Below are positions 63,389 to 64,000 of a stretch of DNA of 64,000 bases, piece by piece. The translations under genes and the position numbers were made by a program. Source of the stretch: Roseitalea sp. MMSF_3546 (GTDB lineage: Bacteria; Pseudomonadota; Alphaproteobacteria; Rhizobiales; Rhizobiaceae); assembly GCF_030732865.1 (NCBI RefSeq), contig NZ_JASHKB010000005.1, forward strand, positions 1-64,000, in the 5' to 3' direction. Under the pieces are notes generated by a model. The model was not told the DNA's origin. It was given only the letters and a program-made list of their open reading frames with translations, and searched no databases. Within the stretch, counting starts at the first letter, position 1, and every line of letters starts with the position of its first letter.

Positions 63389-64000
63389 ATGATTGTTATA
63401 GTTGACGACCGGTGCGCGGTTCTGGACGCGTATCAGGGAATGTTCTCGCGTATCGGGTACTGCGTTTATGGGATGAATTCTCAGTCGGTATTTGACTGGA
63501 TCGAGACATGCCCCGCAGAAGAACTGGAGACGATCGAGTCGTTTCTTGTCGGCAAGGTCGACGACGAGGACAGGCTGATCAATCTGCTGCGTGCGCGGAC
63601 CCGCGTGCCGATCATCGCCATGCTCGAATCCGGCTCTCTGGACGAGACCTTGCAGCGTTTCGATGTCGGTGCGGACGACGTCGTGCGCAAGCCGGTTCAT
63701 GTGCGCGAGATCCTGGCGCGGATCTCGGCGATCCGGCGCCGCGCAGAGGACTCCAAGACCTATATCGATCTTGGCCGGTTGCGCGTGTTCATGGACGGGC
63801 GCGACCCGCTCGTCGACGGCAAGCCGTTTCCGCTGCCGCGCCGCGAGCGCCGCGTGCTGGAATATCTGGCCGGCAATGGCGAGCGACGCGCCTCGCGCAC
63901 GCAGGTCTACAACGCCGTTTATGGCGTGCTGGAAGATCATGTCGAGGAATGCGTGATCGAGAGCCACATCTCCAAGCTGCGAAAGAAGCTGGCCAAGGCG
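63389..64000 (+). CDS. ftcR: Flagellar regulator FtcR/Rem-like, 3' end beyond window
   Basis: The first 204 residues of an OmpR-type regulator. A receiver-like domain (about 1-115) has Asp6-Asp7 and Lys101 (VVRKPV) but no Asp at the phosphorylation position after strand 3 (SFLVGKV), and the switch Thr/Ser is also changed. A winged helix follows (PLPRRERRVLEYLAGNG, then EECVIESHISKLRKKL). FtcR (Brucella) and Rem (Sinorhizobium) lie in this position and activate flgE and other flagellar genes. The gene is cut by the window edge. Confidence 0.9.
   Translation, partial: MIVIVDDRCAVLDAYQGMFSRIGYCVYGMNSQSVFDWIETCPAEELETIESFLVGKVDDEDRLINLLRARTRVPIIAMLESGSLDETLQRFDVGADDVVRKPVHVREILARISAIRRRAEDSKTYIDLGRLRVFMDGRDPLVDGKPFPLPRRERRVLEYLAGNGERRASRTQVYNAVYGVLEDHVEECVIESHISKLRKKLAKA

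Noticed and set aside
63191-63967. Minus-strand frame of 258 residues over the ftcR region
   Set aside because: The plus strand encodes a recognisable OmpR-type regulator, and the minus-strand product has no family features.

Overview
The window is high-GC, tightly packed DNA from an alphaproteobacterium, most likely of the order Hyphomicrobiales (Rhizobiales). The evidence is a rhizobial/Brucella-type flagellar cluster (motA-fliM-fliN-fliG-flhB, flgF-fliI-flgBC-fliE-flgGAI-motE-flgH-fliLP, flagellins, fliF, motB-motC-fliK, then an FtcR/Rem regulator), a class II (B12-dependent) ribonucleotide reductase and 4-bp ATGA-type gene overlaps throughout. No species is claimed.

Layout. (1) 1-1568 is a small, more AT-rich accessory patch on the minus strand: an IS630-type transposase 5' fragment, a hicB antitoxin gene with an in-frame stop, and a PIN-like protein whose stop overlaps the hicB start. 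(2) 1596-11260 is mostly housekeeping: nrdJ with paired NrdR boxes over its promoter, a Nudix hydrolase, a Tet-type MFS exporter, gpt, a CinA-type protein, wrbA, tRNA-Leu(UAA) and a TauE-type permease. (3) 11284-29267 is one long, leftward catabolic operon of sixteen genes facing a divergent FadR-type GntR regulator. In order of transcription it encodes a TPP-dependent E1 alpha and beta pair, an SDR dehydrogenase, AtzG, AtzE and HpxZ/AtzH-type proteins, a complete Dpp/Opp-type ABC importer, two amidohydrolases (one fused to a metallo-beta-lactamase domain), a GH31 glycosidase, a VOC protein and a gamma-glutamyltransferase-family hydrolase. This looks like uptake and stepwise breakdown of an amide- or ureide-containing, possibly glycosylated compound; the substrate is unknown. 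(4) 30274-31798 holds bfr, bfd, a possible micro-ORF and a Cys-rich protein of unknown function.

(5) 32126-38342 is the most unusual locus. Two acyl-adenylating enzymes (the second fused to a carrier protein), an MBOAT acyltransferase, two single-span microproteins (44 and 45 residues) and a membrane-anchored SGNH protein form a gene set very like the Dlt teichoic-acid D-alanylation machine, but in a Gram-negative lineage. The second microprotein ends in F-R-Y-A-R-Y, which fits the F-x-Y-x-x-F/Y shape of the C-terminal acyl-relay motif of DltX. I infer a cytoplasm-to-periplasm acyl-transfer system that modifies an unidentified envelope polymer.

(6) 38563-64000 is the flagellar region: a LuxR-type regulator and a PAS protein, a leftward block (flhB to motA), a rightward block (DUF1217 gene to fliP), two tandem flagellin genes with a strong terminator, fliF through fliK, and the start of an FtcR-like regulator cut by the window end. 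The gene order around fliC-fliF-motB-fliK-ftcR resembles that of Brucella.
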